Under the pieces are notes generated by a model, which did not search any database, was not told where the DNA came from, and saw only the letters and a list, made by a program, of their open reading frames with translations. A DNA stretch of 64,000 bases from Blastocystis hominis (Eukaryota > Sar > Bigyra > Opalinata > Blastocystidae). How positions within the stretch are numbered: position 1 is the stretch's first letter; every line of letters starts with the position of its first letter. Below are positions 55,613 to 64,000 of the stretch, piece by piece. The translations under genes and the position numbers were made by a program. The DNA is taken from NCBI RefSeq assembly GCF_000151665.1, contig NW_013171816.1:729176-793175 (forward strand). Reading direction: 5' to 3'.

Positions 55613-57169
55613 TCAAGTTCCAGACAAAGGTTCAAACACCTCGTTGTACAGTAGTTCTTGATTATCATGGCGGAAGCACCGCACACAAAGAACACCTCCA
55701 ATATCGAACGAAAACGTGATATCTATCATCGCAGGAGCTACAATCCTCTTCTTTAGCAGTGACAACTCCAAGTCAAATATATAGTGACAATTCTTTTCAG
55801 AAACCATCGAGAAACGTTCTGTCAAGTCTACATTCCCGGAATGCTGATAGATTTTCATGTTCACTTGCTGCTGCCGCTCCACTGTGGTGGTGAACGTGTA
55901 ATACCGCGATGTGAGAGGGAGCGTGCAACCCTTCTTCAACATTATGAGAACCTGTCCGTTGCCAATCCCTAGTCCATAAGACGTCGATAGCGACTTCTGT
56001 AACGCTTTGGGATTCGTGCAATCCGAGTGGAGGAGACACATGGCTCCAAATGCTACACAATGGTCGGGATCTACGCTGGGAAATTGGCAAGATGATCCAA
56101 AGAGAGTTTGGAGACTTTTGGTGACAGAGGCGAGTTTCGATGAACCGCCCACTAAGAAGACGTAAGAAATGTTTCCCGGCTGGAGGTCGTTGTTTTCCAG
56201 CAGACGGACCACGCAATCAATAGTTCGTTTGATGATGGGGTTAATGATCACGCCCAGCGTGGCAGCGGTGATTGTAAAGGTATCGAGCGCGTCGTTGACC
56301 TCGGAGAGATCAATATCTGTACTCAGACTTGTTTGCAACATAATCTTCCCGTTCTCACACATGGAGCGCAACCGGCTGCTCTTTCGGCGCGCCGACTTGG
56401 ACGGAGGAATCAGCTCGATGTGTTCTTCCTCCCTCACTGTGTTTTGGATGTATTCGCACAGAGCGAGATCAACATCGTTCCCTCCGCAGTGGTTGTCCCC
56501 GTTTTCTCCAAGCACTTGGATTCCACTGCTCTCGTCATAGGTCAACAAGGAGGCATCAAAAGTGCCTCCTCCAAAATCGTACACGATCATCTTCTCTTGC
56601 GGCAAAAATGTGAGATCTGAGTTGAGAACGTACGAGAGAGCGGCGGCCGTGGGCTCAGCAATCAGTTTGCGGACAGTTAGACCGGCGAGCGTTGCAGCCA
56701 GCTTGATTGCTTTGCACTGGCGAGCATCGAAGTTAGCAGGGATCGTTAGATACGCTTCGTCGTACACATTCGGGGAACCATAGTAATCCGCCCGCTTCTT
56801 GATCGCTTTGAAAATTTCGGACGCCACTTCGATGCAACTCCTCAGTCCACCTTGATTATTCACGACAAAACGGGGATAGCCATCTTCACCCCGAACCACC
56901 TCACATCCAAAAATATTCTTTTGATCCATTTTCTCGTAGTCCTCGTATCTCAATCCAATCAGTCTCTTCACGCTGGCTACAACATACTTCCCAGGTTTGC
57001 CCAGATTGATTTTTGCAATATTTCCGATGACGGCGACGTCGCCGTTGTACATTACATAAGATGGAAAAAGATAGTTTCCGTTACTATCTGTTAAAACCTC
57101 CATCTTTCTCTTGAAAATGTACGCCGCCGAGTTTGACGTTCCAAAGTCAATCGCCAGAGTGTGATCCAT
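55613..57169 (-). CDS. Divergent short HSP70-like protein (copy 2)
   Basis: Single exon, 518 residues. ATPase motifs: LAIDFGTSNSAAYIF, VKRLIGLRYED, AYLTIPANFDARQCKAIKLA, LIAEPTAAALSYVL, MIVYDFGGGTFDASLLTYD and YVFLVGGSSKLASVTKSLQ. The substrate domain is short and there is no helical lid or retention tail, as in copy 1 at 20401. The two copies are only loosely alike outside the motifs (different P-loop, insert KSARRKSSRLRSMCENGKI here), so this is an old family rather than a fresh duplicate. Stop TGA; octamer at 55573-55580. Chaperone or co-chaperone role inferred from the family only. Confidence 0.87.
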   Translation of the reverse strand: MDHTLAIDFGTSNSAAYIFKRKMEVLTDSNGNYLFPSYVMYNGDVAVIGNIAKINLGKPGKYVVASVKRLIGLRYEDYEKMDQKNIFGCEVVRGEDGYPRFVVNNQGGLRSCIEVASEIFKAIKKRADYYGSPNVYDEAYLTIPANFDARQCKAIKLAATLAGLTVRKLIAEPTAAALSYVLNSDLTFLPQEKMIVYDFGGGTFDASLLTYDESSGIQVLGENGDNHCGGNDVDLALCEYIQNTVREEEHIELIPPSKSARRKSSRLRSMCENGKIMLQTSLSTDIDLSEVNDALDTFTITAATLGVIINPIIKRTIDCVVRLLENNDLQPGNISYVFLVGGSSKLASVTKSLQTLFGSSCQFPSVDPDHCVAFGAMCLLHSDCTNPKALQKSLSTSYGLGIGNGQVLIMLKKGCTLPLTSRYYTFTTTVERQQQVNMKIYQHSGNVDLTERFSMVSEKNCHYIFDLELSLLKKRIVAPAMIDITFSFDIGGVLCVRCFRHDNQELLYNEVFEPLSGT

Positions 57170-57236
57170 AGCAATGGAGTAAAAACACCTTGGATATCAA
57201 AAAAGTAGTCTGGTCTGATTTGAGTCCGGTTTCCGG

Positions 57237-57309
57237 GACTGTATAGTGCAGTGGCCAACACGCTCGCTTCACACGCGAGAGATCCCGAGTTCGATCCTCG
57301 GTATAGTCA
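57237..57309 (+). tRNA. trnV-CAC: tRNA-Val (anticodon CAC)
   Basis: 73-nt cloverleaf. Acceptor GACTGTA pairs with TATAGTC (one G-T pair) plus discriminator A. The anticodon stem CTCGC/GCGAG closes loop TTCACAC (anticodon CAC). The T arm is CCGAG-TTCGATC-CTCGG, and the D arm has A-box-like AGTGCAGTGGCCAA. No intron. T-rich stretches (ATTTTTAACGTTTTTT) follow, fitting a Pol III stop. Confidence 0.93.
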
Positions 57310-57361
57310 TTTTTAACGTTTTTTGGTTCTTTTGTTTTTCCGTTTTTGCCTTAATTTTGGT

Positions 57362-60300
57362 ATGGATCTGTACAAATCTTCTCGGTTACGTTTTCTCGAC
57401 TCGCAACCTTTTACTGGTACTGTTTTTGGAAGTGTCTCATGCAGATCCCTGTAAGTATTCTGATATCTCGCTTCCATCTTCTAATGTGGACCAAGTGGTG
57501 GTGCGTACCAATGGAAAATTGTTTGCTGTTCCAGTAGCGGGTCCAACGGGCCAGCTTTATATCCGTCCTGTAAAGGGAACGGAGAGGTATACGCACAAAT
57601 CTGTAAAGTTGAATTGCCACAAGTATCTGCAGCATTAGCGGCTCAGAAATAGACATGCCATATCCTCATTCGCCTGGGATCCGTTTTCCAGTTCCATGTT
57701 GGTGACAGGTGCTGAGGATGGGGAAATTTTGGTTTGTTACGTTTTTTCCGCATCATCTCTAGCTGTGGAAAATCCCTGCCGAGGGAGTGTTAAACGATAA
57801 CGTGACCCCGATGCTATCTCTGGACGGTCATAGACGCAAGATTCTAAACATGGAGTTCAATCCAGTAGCAGAAGACGTGATAGCGACTGGCTCTAGGTGG
57901 GAATGTGTGCGCATCCTCGTAATCCACAGTGATAACACTTGCCGAATATGGAACGTGTTTGCCAAGCAGGAAATCATCTCGATCGACCTCGTCGGCGCGC
58001 AGCTGCAAGAGATGAAATGGGACTTCACAGGCTCCCTCCTGTGCACCGGCCTCAAAAACCGCGAGTACTCGATCTGGGATCCGCGCACGGTGACCCCCGT
58101 GAGCACTTGGATCGTTTGTTTTTCTCTGTTTTGCTGAGAATCGTAGGGCCATCAAAGCCCTCGCCGCTCCTACATGGCCTGGCTCGGCGATAGCTACTAC
58201 ATCGTCACCACCGGCTACAACAAGCAGAGCAACCGCGAAGTTTTGCTCCGCGACATTCGCAATATCGACAACGTCGTCTACACCATCACCGCCGACAATG
58301 TAAGCCTTCCCCGCGGGTCGCGGCGTAGAGCCCCGGCCCCTTCATTCCGTTCTACAACCCCACGTGTCACGTGCTGTGGTACTCTGGCCGCGGGGATGCC
58401 AAGCTCTACGGCATCGACGTCGACGACACCACCATGTGGACCAATCGGGGTTTCCACGTTTCCACGGTGTGATGGATAGAGGGCGGGAACTCGATCGTGA
58501 TCAGCCTCAAAAGTTCGGTCAAAAGCCTCGCCATGCTCCCGCAGCACATGCTCGACACCTCCAAAAACGAAGTCGATAAGTTTCCACGTTTCCACTTTTC
58601 GAGGATAGATTCCTGCGGATCAACATGGAGAGTGGCGTCGATGGAATCGAGGTTATCATGCCGCACCAAGCCGGAGCCGCCATTACCGTACTTTGATTTC
58701 CCGCGGTTTTTTATCCAGGAAATCTACGGGAAAATCCCGACCCCCGAACCCGCGGTTACCTGCGACCAGTGGATCCGCGGGGCTGTCGAGAAACCGCACT
58801 CCCGCCAGCTTCCCTCGAATTCCCGCGGGTTGTCGTCTCTGCAGAGCCACGCCGCGTCGACGGAAACGCACCTGCTGACTCCCGCGGATATGAAGGGCTT
58901 TCTGCGGGACTTCCGTAATCAGCGTATTTCTTCCCCGCGGTTCTGTCGTAGATCTGTCGGCGGCGCGGCGGTCGGAGCTGGAAGTGGAACTGGGGAAACT
59001 GGCGGACGGGATCGCGCAGCTGCAGGGCGAGGTGCGCTCGCGCACGATTTCGAGCCGCACGGTTGGCGGGAGCGCGCTGCGCGCTGCGGAACCGCGGGGA
59101 TTGCGCGGACGCGGGAGCGGCGTGTTGGAGGGAGGGACGATGGTGAACCGCGACGGAGGTGAGCAGAACCGCGGGGATGAGAGGTAGTGTCGAGACGCGT
59201 GTCCGGATTGGCGGGAAGCGACGCGCAGCGTGGGAATGGCGGGAAGGCGTGAGGCGTAGAGGCGGCGGCGAAGAAGGGGCTCGCGGTGTAGCGTCCCGCG
59301 GGGATTTCCATGTAGGGCGCAGCTCGAAAAGTCCAAAACCCGGCTTTGTCTCAATATCCGGTCACGTGCCCAATCCAAGGACGCCGCCACCGCAGCCAAG
59401 GGAACCGCGGGAACCATGGGAACCATGGGAACGCAAGCAACCGCGGGATCCATGGGAACTGCAGGGAGCGCGGGAACCATGGGAACCGCGGGGAACCTGT
59501 CGACCAGTCTGGTGCGGCGCAGCGCGGGCGTTTCGGGACAGGGGAATCGTGGAAACGGCGGTTCGGCCCCCAATGCGGTTTCATCGACGGTTTCATCGAC
59601 GGTTTCATCGACGGTTTCATCGAGTCGGGGGAGTCTGGGGGCGGGCGGCCATCGCGCGTCTGCGGTGCCCGCGCGGTCATCTTCGCCCTCGTTGACCAAA
59701 CCGCCGTCCTCTGCGTCGTCGTCTTCTTCGTCTTCGTCGCTGGTCAAGCCTGCGGCCACGCTGGGCTCCCAGGCGCGCTCGGTGGCCAGCAACGCGGCGA
59801 CTGCTCCCTCCAATGCCGTGGGCTCCGTCCAGGGCTCCGTCCAGGGATCCGTCCAGGGATCCGTCCAGGGATCCAGCGCCTCGGTGTCCGTGAAGCTGCG
59901 CTCGCCCGGCGCGGGGAAGCCCGTCACGCTCGGCGAGGTGCGGCGTTCCCGCGAGCGGACCTCTTCGCCCGCCTCGCCCTCTTCGCCTTCTTCCTCCTCG
60001 GCGACGGCCTCGGCGACGGCCTCGGCGACGGCCTCGGTGGCGACGCAGCCCTCGACGACGCAGCCCTCGGCGACCCCTCAAACGCAGGAGAAGACGGTGA
60101 GCCCGTCGCTGCGGCTGAGCGCGCGGTCCAACGTGGCGCTGCCGGCGATCCGGTCCTCTCTGGGCAATGCCCTGCCCGGAGACTGGGACGCGCTGCAGCG
60201 ACGATTGGACGCCATGGAGGCCAAACTCAGCGTGGTCGAACGACTCTCCGTGCAGATGGCGCAGCTCACGCAGACCGTGGATAGGCTGGCGCAGTCGACG

Positions 60301-60381
60301 AGTGTGGGAGAGGCGAACCGAAGGGATCTGGGGGAAATAAAACGGTCGTTGGAGGCGATTCGGAGAAGATTGGAGTGCTAA
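57362..60381 (+). CDS. Coronin with long low-complexity tail and terminal coiled coil
   Basis: Actin-binding WD-repeat protein regulating Arp2/3 and endocytosis. Exon chain starts MDLYKSSRLRFLDSQPFTD and gives a WD propeller: FAWDPFSSSMLVTGAEDGEI, LNMEFNPVAEDVIATGS, NTCRIWNVFAKQE, SYMAWLGDSYYIVTTGYNKQ and FYNPTCHVLWYSGRGDAKLY. The coronin landmarks LAMLPQHMLDTSKNEVDKF and FQEIYGKIPTPEPAVTCDQW follow. About 450 residues of Ser/Ala/Thr/Gly-rich repeats come next (VSSTVSSTVSST, VQGSVQGSVQGS), ending in a coiled coil (LDAMEAKLSVVERLSVQMAQ). The tail is much longer than in usual coronins. Two introns here belong to the GTTTCCNC family. Confidence 0.88.
58450..58479 (+). repeat. Introner-like intron (coronin)
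   Basis: 30-nt intron starting GTTTCCACGTTTCCAC, a perfect tandem of the octamer; removal joins TMWTNRE to GGNSIVISL. Confidence 0.7.
58580..58608 (+). repeat. Introner-like intron (coronin, second)
   Basis: 29-nt intron starting with the same GTTTCCACGTTTCCAC, 130 bases after the first; removal joins NEVDK to FLRINMESG. Confidence 0.7.
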
Positions 60382-61425
60382 TTTTTGTGTGTGACAATTG
60401 GTGGTTTGTTTAAAGAAAAGAGAGAGAGAGAGCAGTTCTCTATGAATTGAAAAAAAAAGAGAAAGGAAGGAAGAAAGAGTCGTTCACTTAACAACATCAC
60501 TTTGGTCTGCTTTTGAGATCCCTAGGCTGTCCCTAGCATTGAATAGACCACAAGGTTCTAAATATATTTCCAGTGTACTCTTTCAAGAATACCCCCTATC
60601 TTATGTAATTCCATTTCAAGTCTCCCATTATTCATTTTAGCTTTGAAATAATAATGTAGCTACCAATATGCAATACAACCACATCCTTGTTCCATGGTTA
60701 TTCTCCTTCACATTGTTGTTTTCGACAATGAATATGCAAAAGAATACATAACTGTATCGGAAAGCCTTATATACCTGCGAACATTCTATCCTTCGTACTT
60801 TATTGTGAACCTTTCAACTGAAAGCTATTTTCGTTTTGCACATAGTTTAGATTCAAATCATCTATTGCTCATGTTTATGGCAAGCATTGGAATTGTATCC
60901 GCCTATGTAAATACCTTAGCGTTACACAAAACAACGTTTTTGTTAAGGAGAACACAATTTTAAAAAATCGTATAAACTTCATATTCCTACTGGCCGGCGA
61001 ATCAACACCAAGAACGAAAACATAGAACCGTTCTCTTCAGATCAAAATGAAATCTTTCCTGAAAGCTGCCTCCTAGGTAGCCTAACTACGCAATCACGAT
61101 ATGAGAGTCTGGTTGACAAGTGAAATTAAAAATGAATAAGAGTGAATACACTTAAAGGGAAATTTGAATTTTGATATGGTTCTTTTCCACGGATTTCTAT
61201 CAACCACATTCATTATTAATCAAAGGAGGTTAGCAACAGAAATAATCTCTGAGTTTCTATCCTTAGTTGTGGAGCAATAAGAATTCCTACTCGATCCCTC
61301 TAGGTTAAGAGTTCTGTAAGCTTGAAAGTGCCTTTTTTGAGCCTCTTTTTGTTATCATTTGGTTGTCCTGTCTATGCCCTAACTGTTTGTAGTGCATATA
61401 GGAAGAATCTGCGTAGTATATCAAA
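60382..61425. other. Gene-poor stretch between coronin and the CXC protein
   Basis: About 1 kb. The first part holds the coronin 3' end with a GGTTTGTT-type signal near 60412. An open frame at 60694-60963 (89 codons, hydrophobic end) has no family resemblance or 3' signal. I saw no tRNA or other RNA gene here. Confidence 0.45.
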
Positions 61426-62424
61426 ATGAATAGCGAAGCGTCTAACGCAAATAAAGAAAATGAAATCGCTAAGGAGCAGACATGTCCAAGGGAATGCCTC
61501 AGTCCGCAGACTCAACAGTGTGTGGACCTTTTGATGGTGGGAAGAGGAATGCTGGTTATAATGAATAGGGCATGAAAAACAGTGTGCCTAGGACCGGCAA
61601 AAAATCAAAAAGCTTTCTTCCGGCGCTTAGCGAGAATGTAGAAGAAAAGCAAGATGTATGGCCACCTGTAATAACGAGTCCTCTGAAACTAGTAGTCCCG
61701 CTAACTAACTCCACGTCCTTTACTTTTGTAGCATTTCTGTTTGTTCATGATCTAGGGTGACGCGCAGTGCAGTTCTCACCTCTGCAGCTCCTCCGCCGAA
61801 GTACTCAGCGCAGCCAACACAAACTCCCTCTACTCTCACTCCTCTCGCTCGAGTTCGTCCTCCATCAAGCGCGGCGACAGCAGCGACGCTTTCAACCCTC
61901 CCAGCAAGCTCTCCCGCTCCGATCCCTCCGAACCCACCTCCTTCTCTTTCCTCCTCTCCGCCGCCAGCTCGCGCGACGCCCTCGAGAGCGCCTTCCCGCG
62001 GGAAAAGTCCGCCAAATCGACGCGCGCGACGCAGCCGAGCATTCCCGGGCTGGTGACGTGCAACTGCAAGAAAAGCCGGTGTCTGAAGCTGTACTGCGAG
62101 TGTTTCAAGAGCCAGGAATACTGTTCCAGCGAGTGTAACTGCCTGAATTGTTACAATAACCGCAAACACGAGTCGGAAAGAGAGGAAGCCGTGCAGAGGA
62201 TGAAGGCGCGGAATCCGCATTGTTTTGAGAATCACGTGGATGAAAAGGTGGAAACGTGGAAACGGAGAAGTGATGTGTAGAAGGGAGTGAATAAGAGTGG
62301 ATGTCGATGTCGGAGAACGCATTGCGATAAGAAGTATTGTGAGTGCTTTAGTCATGGGGTACCGTGTGGGGATCAGTGCCAGTGCAAGGATTGTAAGAAT
62401 GAGTATGGATGTTACAAGTTTTAA
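61426..62424 (+). CDS. LIN54/Tesmin-type CXC DNA-binding protein
   Basis: Four exons start [21 protein letters not shown] Ser/Pro-rich N-terminus is followed by the cysteine-rich CRC module: first CXC repeat [20 protein letters not shown] with [13 protein letters not shown], a conserved spacer with RNPHCF, then the second repeat [20 protein letters not shown] with [13 protein letters not shown]. It ends EYGCYKF at TAA. LIN54 and TSO1 proteins bind TTYGAA-type sites and control cell-cycle or developmental genes (DREAM/MuvB complexes). The protein lacks the long C-terminal helical part of animal LIN54. One intron (62248-62280) is GTTTCCNC-family, purine orientation. TGTTTGTT at 62452-62459. Confidence 0.92.
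62248..62280 (+). repeat. Introner-like intron (CXC gene), purine orientation
   Basis: 33-nt intron starting GTGGAAACGTGGAAACG, the exact reverse complement of the coronin intron core; lies between the two CXC repeats. Confidence 0.65.
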
Positions 62425-62483
62425 TACTATTATATTACCTTTTGCATTCTGTGTTTGTTGCAAGAGAACAGTGGAATAACGGG

Positions 62484-62977
62484 ATGGAAAGCATGGTAGG
62501 CGATGGAGAGGAGACAAATGGACGACAACAGGAAACTCCGAAGGTGATCCTTGTGTTAAGACGGATTCTGGAAGCTGCGGATCCGCTGTCTACAACAAAG
62601 AATTCAATTATTCAAACGCTGTGTGATGAGTGTGGAGAGGAGTTTCACTTGTTTTTCCTTTATTATTCGTAGAATTGATGATTACGCAGAAGAAATCTTG
62701 AAGGAAATCGATGTTTTTGTTCATGAAAAGCAACAAAGGGAAAGCAAGGAAGAAGACCCTTCATTAAATTTGTCATATATTGTGTCAAAGGAATTAGAGG
62801 CGATCACAGGAAAACAAGAGTGTTCTGGGAAAGAGGTCTTTTTCAGCGTTTTGATATCATTTTTAGATTTTAAAATGTGTGTGGAAATATATTCAGGAAC
62901 ACCAGCTCATCGATCCCTCAAACCCGGAAGTGATTCTTCCAGATCCTACTCTGCTTGAAGTAATTCATAAGAAATAG
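62484..62977 (+). CDS. DEK_C-like plus SWIB-domain protein (possibly the first half of a two-SWIB gene)
   Basis: Start MESMVGDGEETNGRQQETPK, 25 bases past the CXC gene's octamer. An N-terminal helical block (VILVLRRILEAADPLSTTKN, then IDDYAEEILKEIDVFV) resembles DEK C-terminal domains. After introns of 43 and 31 nt a SWIB motif begins: ILKCVWKYIQEHQLIDPSNP followed by EVILPDPTLLEV. As read here it stops at TAG (62975-62977), before the SWIB fold is complete. A 34-nt GT-AG intron overlapping this stop would carry the frame on into VVQSETLSIFDVTISYYH, which completes the domain. DEK_C plus SWIB is the layout of UAF30/TRI1 chromatin factors. Confidence 0.65.
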
Positions 62978-63112
62978 AATTCCTAAGCTCTAGGTCGTGC
63001 AATCAGAAACCTTGTCCATTTTTGATGTGACGATATCCTATTATCATATGTTGATAATATTATTATTATTATTACCACTATTGAATGTCCTTAACACCAA
63101 GACTGCATTAAC

Positions 63113-63512
63113 ATGCATATTTCTCTCCCTGACACATCGCAAGAACAATCTCACACACGTACCCACATATTTGTGACCACGAACCGTTAGAAAAGCGGAA
63201 GAATCCGTTTATGAAGCCACTTCGACTCTCCGAGGAACTCGCTGCATTTGTTGGACAATCCGAAATGCCTCGTCCTCAAGTACATTTCAGAGATAGAGCT
63301 GCTTAGAGCGTAGTTAGTGAAAGTGTTCTGGAGCTATTTCAAAGAGAAAGTACGTGCAAGTCGTTTAACTAATTGAGTAGAATCTGCAAGATCCTCAAAA
63401 CAAGCAAATGATTCTCTGTGATGAACCTCTTCGCGCCTTGTTCGGGGAAGAGAGGATCCGAGCTTTTGCGCTCATGAAATATCTGAACAAGCATATAATA
63501 CCGACGGATTGA
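63113..63512 (+). CDS. SWIB/MDM2-domain protein (separate gene or second SWIB of the one upstream)
   Basis: Exons joined across introns of 32, 34 and 31 nt give a complete SWIB domain: KNPFMKPLRLSEELAAFVGQ, MPRPQLVKVFWSYFKEKNLQ, DPQNKQMILCDEPLRALFGE and FALMKYLNKHIIPTD. An ATG at 63113 (MHISLPDTSQEQ) can start it as its own ~115-residue protein. No 3' signal lies between this and the preceding SWIB unit, so both may be one transcript. SWIB proteins act in chromatin remodelling or rDNA transcription. TGA is followed after four bases by TGTTTGAG, the same variant used by V-ATPase B. Confidence 0.75.
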
Positions 63513-63654
63513 AAATTGTTTGAGAAAAATCGATTTTTGAACAGACCCCCTGGGTCGATTTTGTTCTGGGAACTTGGCAAGAGTCAATTGGGAGGGCCAC
63601 GCATTCTCAACCTCTTGCCATTTATCACCGACTTCTTGGTTATTGAGTGAATAA

Positions 63655-64000
63655 ATGGCTGCTATTCAGGAACAGGTACGTAGCTGGTCAGCAAGAATTG
63701 TTTTGTTTGGCAGGACGATGTGTGTTGTGTGAGTGCTCGATATGGACGAATTCTAATTGCGCCGTAGAATCAAGCTGCTTTCCAGAAGCAAGACAAGTTC
63801 TCTTACCGCAAGGTCCATCTGTTGGGCAAGAAGGCCAACCAGCGCTGGTACGCCAACATTGGTTTGGGAATCAAGACGCCCGCCACTGCCATCAACGGAA
63901 AGTACGTCGATAAGAAGTGCCCGTTCACCTCTGATGTGACTATTCGTGGAGCCATTCTGAAGGGACTCGTTATTTCTACCAAGATGGAGCGCACCATTAT
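63655..64000 (+). CDS. RPS11: 40S ribosomal protein uS17 (S11), 5' part
   Basis: Cut by the window's right edge. Exon 1 encodes MAAIQEQ; a 92-nt intron (63676-63767), the longest in a ribosomal gene here, follows. The rest reads [55 protein letters not shown] and [12 protein letters not shown], matching eukaryotic S11/uS17 closely. The missing part would carry the C-terminal KOW-like strand region. Confidence 0.95.

Noticed and set aside
57215-57240. Hairpin AGTCCGG/CCGGGACT just before the tRNA
   Set aside because: Overlaps the tRNA 5' end by four bases and has a bulge; may be chance, no evidence of a separate element.
60694-60963. 89-codon hydrophobic frame
   Set aside because: No family resemblance, no octamer after the stop, AT-rich surroundings, and no exon chain linking it to anything.
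63676-63767. C/D-box snoRNA in the uS17 intron
   Set aside because: No clear D box (CTGA) with terminal stem; a C-box-like word alone is not enough.

Overview
The window reads as nuclear DNA of a stramenopile gut protist of the genus Blastocystis. Evidence in the sequence: (1) genes are cut by very small GT-AG introns, mostly 28-36 nt, so most proteins appear as short open frames that join in frame once these are removed; (2) an octamer TGTTTGTT, or a close variant, lies at or just after almost every gene end (AACAAACA for minus genes), which is the known Blastocystis 3'-end signal; (3) at least two genes (Asterix-like, 4521-4935, and TFIP11-like, 11744-14270) have no encoded stop before this signal, matching the known Blastocystis habit of completing UAA/UGA from the poly(A) tail; (4) conserved eukaryotic housekeeping genes fill the window (V-ATPase, ribosomal proteins, spliceosome, MICOS, SBDS). 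The subtype cannot be told from this stretch. Layout, left to right. 0.5-5 kb: malate dehydrogenase, a small acidic unknown, V-ATPase subunit d, the U3 snoRNP protein IMP3, and an Asterix-like ER protein. 5-11.6 kb: a ~2,160-residue PH plus coiled-coil protein. 11.7-18.2 kb: the splicing factor TFIP11, ribosomal eL20, a small membrane protein found by joining exons, a polytopic membrane protein and ribosomal uS5. 18.4-24.8 kb: a TTC38-like TPR protein, a short HSP70-like protein, a secreted papain-family protease and the CNOT4/NOT4 ubiquitin ligase. 25-28 kb: a nuclease-fold protein resembling mitochondrial RRG7, and V-ATPase subunit B. 28-35.5 kb: a PAK-type kinase, a P5A ATPase and a polypeptide GalNAc-transferase. 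35.6-42.1 kb: a 1,319-residue intronless MORN-repeat-like protein and an ABCG half-transporter. 42.7-51.2 kb: an mRNA-export FoP-like protein, MIC60 with a large acidic insert, and a Slo-like potassium channel. 51.3-57.2 kb: SBDS with a zinc finger, a Rab-like GTPase, a type I surface protein and a second short HSP70-like protein. 57.2-64 kb: tRNA-Val(CAC), a coronin with a long tail, a LIN54/Tesmin CXC protein, two SWIB-domain reading units and the start of ribosomal uS17. There is no operon logic. Genes are packed head to head or tail to tail, and convergent pairs often have 3' signals that touch. Several themes recur: lysosomal/vacuolar acidification (two V-ATPase subunits plus a secreted protease), ER membrane biogenesis (Asterix-like, P5A ATPase, GalNAc-transferase), organelle architecture (MIC60, RRG7-like), and signalling/cytoskeleton (PAK, Rab, coronin). 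The two most interesting genome-level signals are the fixed 4-nt register between coding ends and the TGTTTGTT signal, and a family of introns in unrelated genes built on a doubled GTTTCCNC octamer, present in both orientations, which looks like introner-type intron gain.
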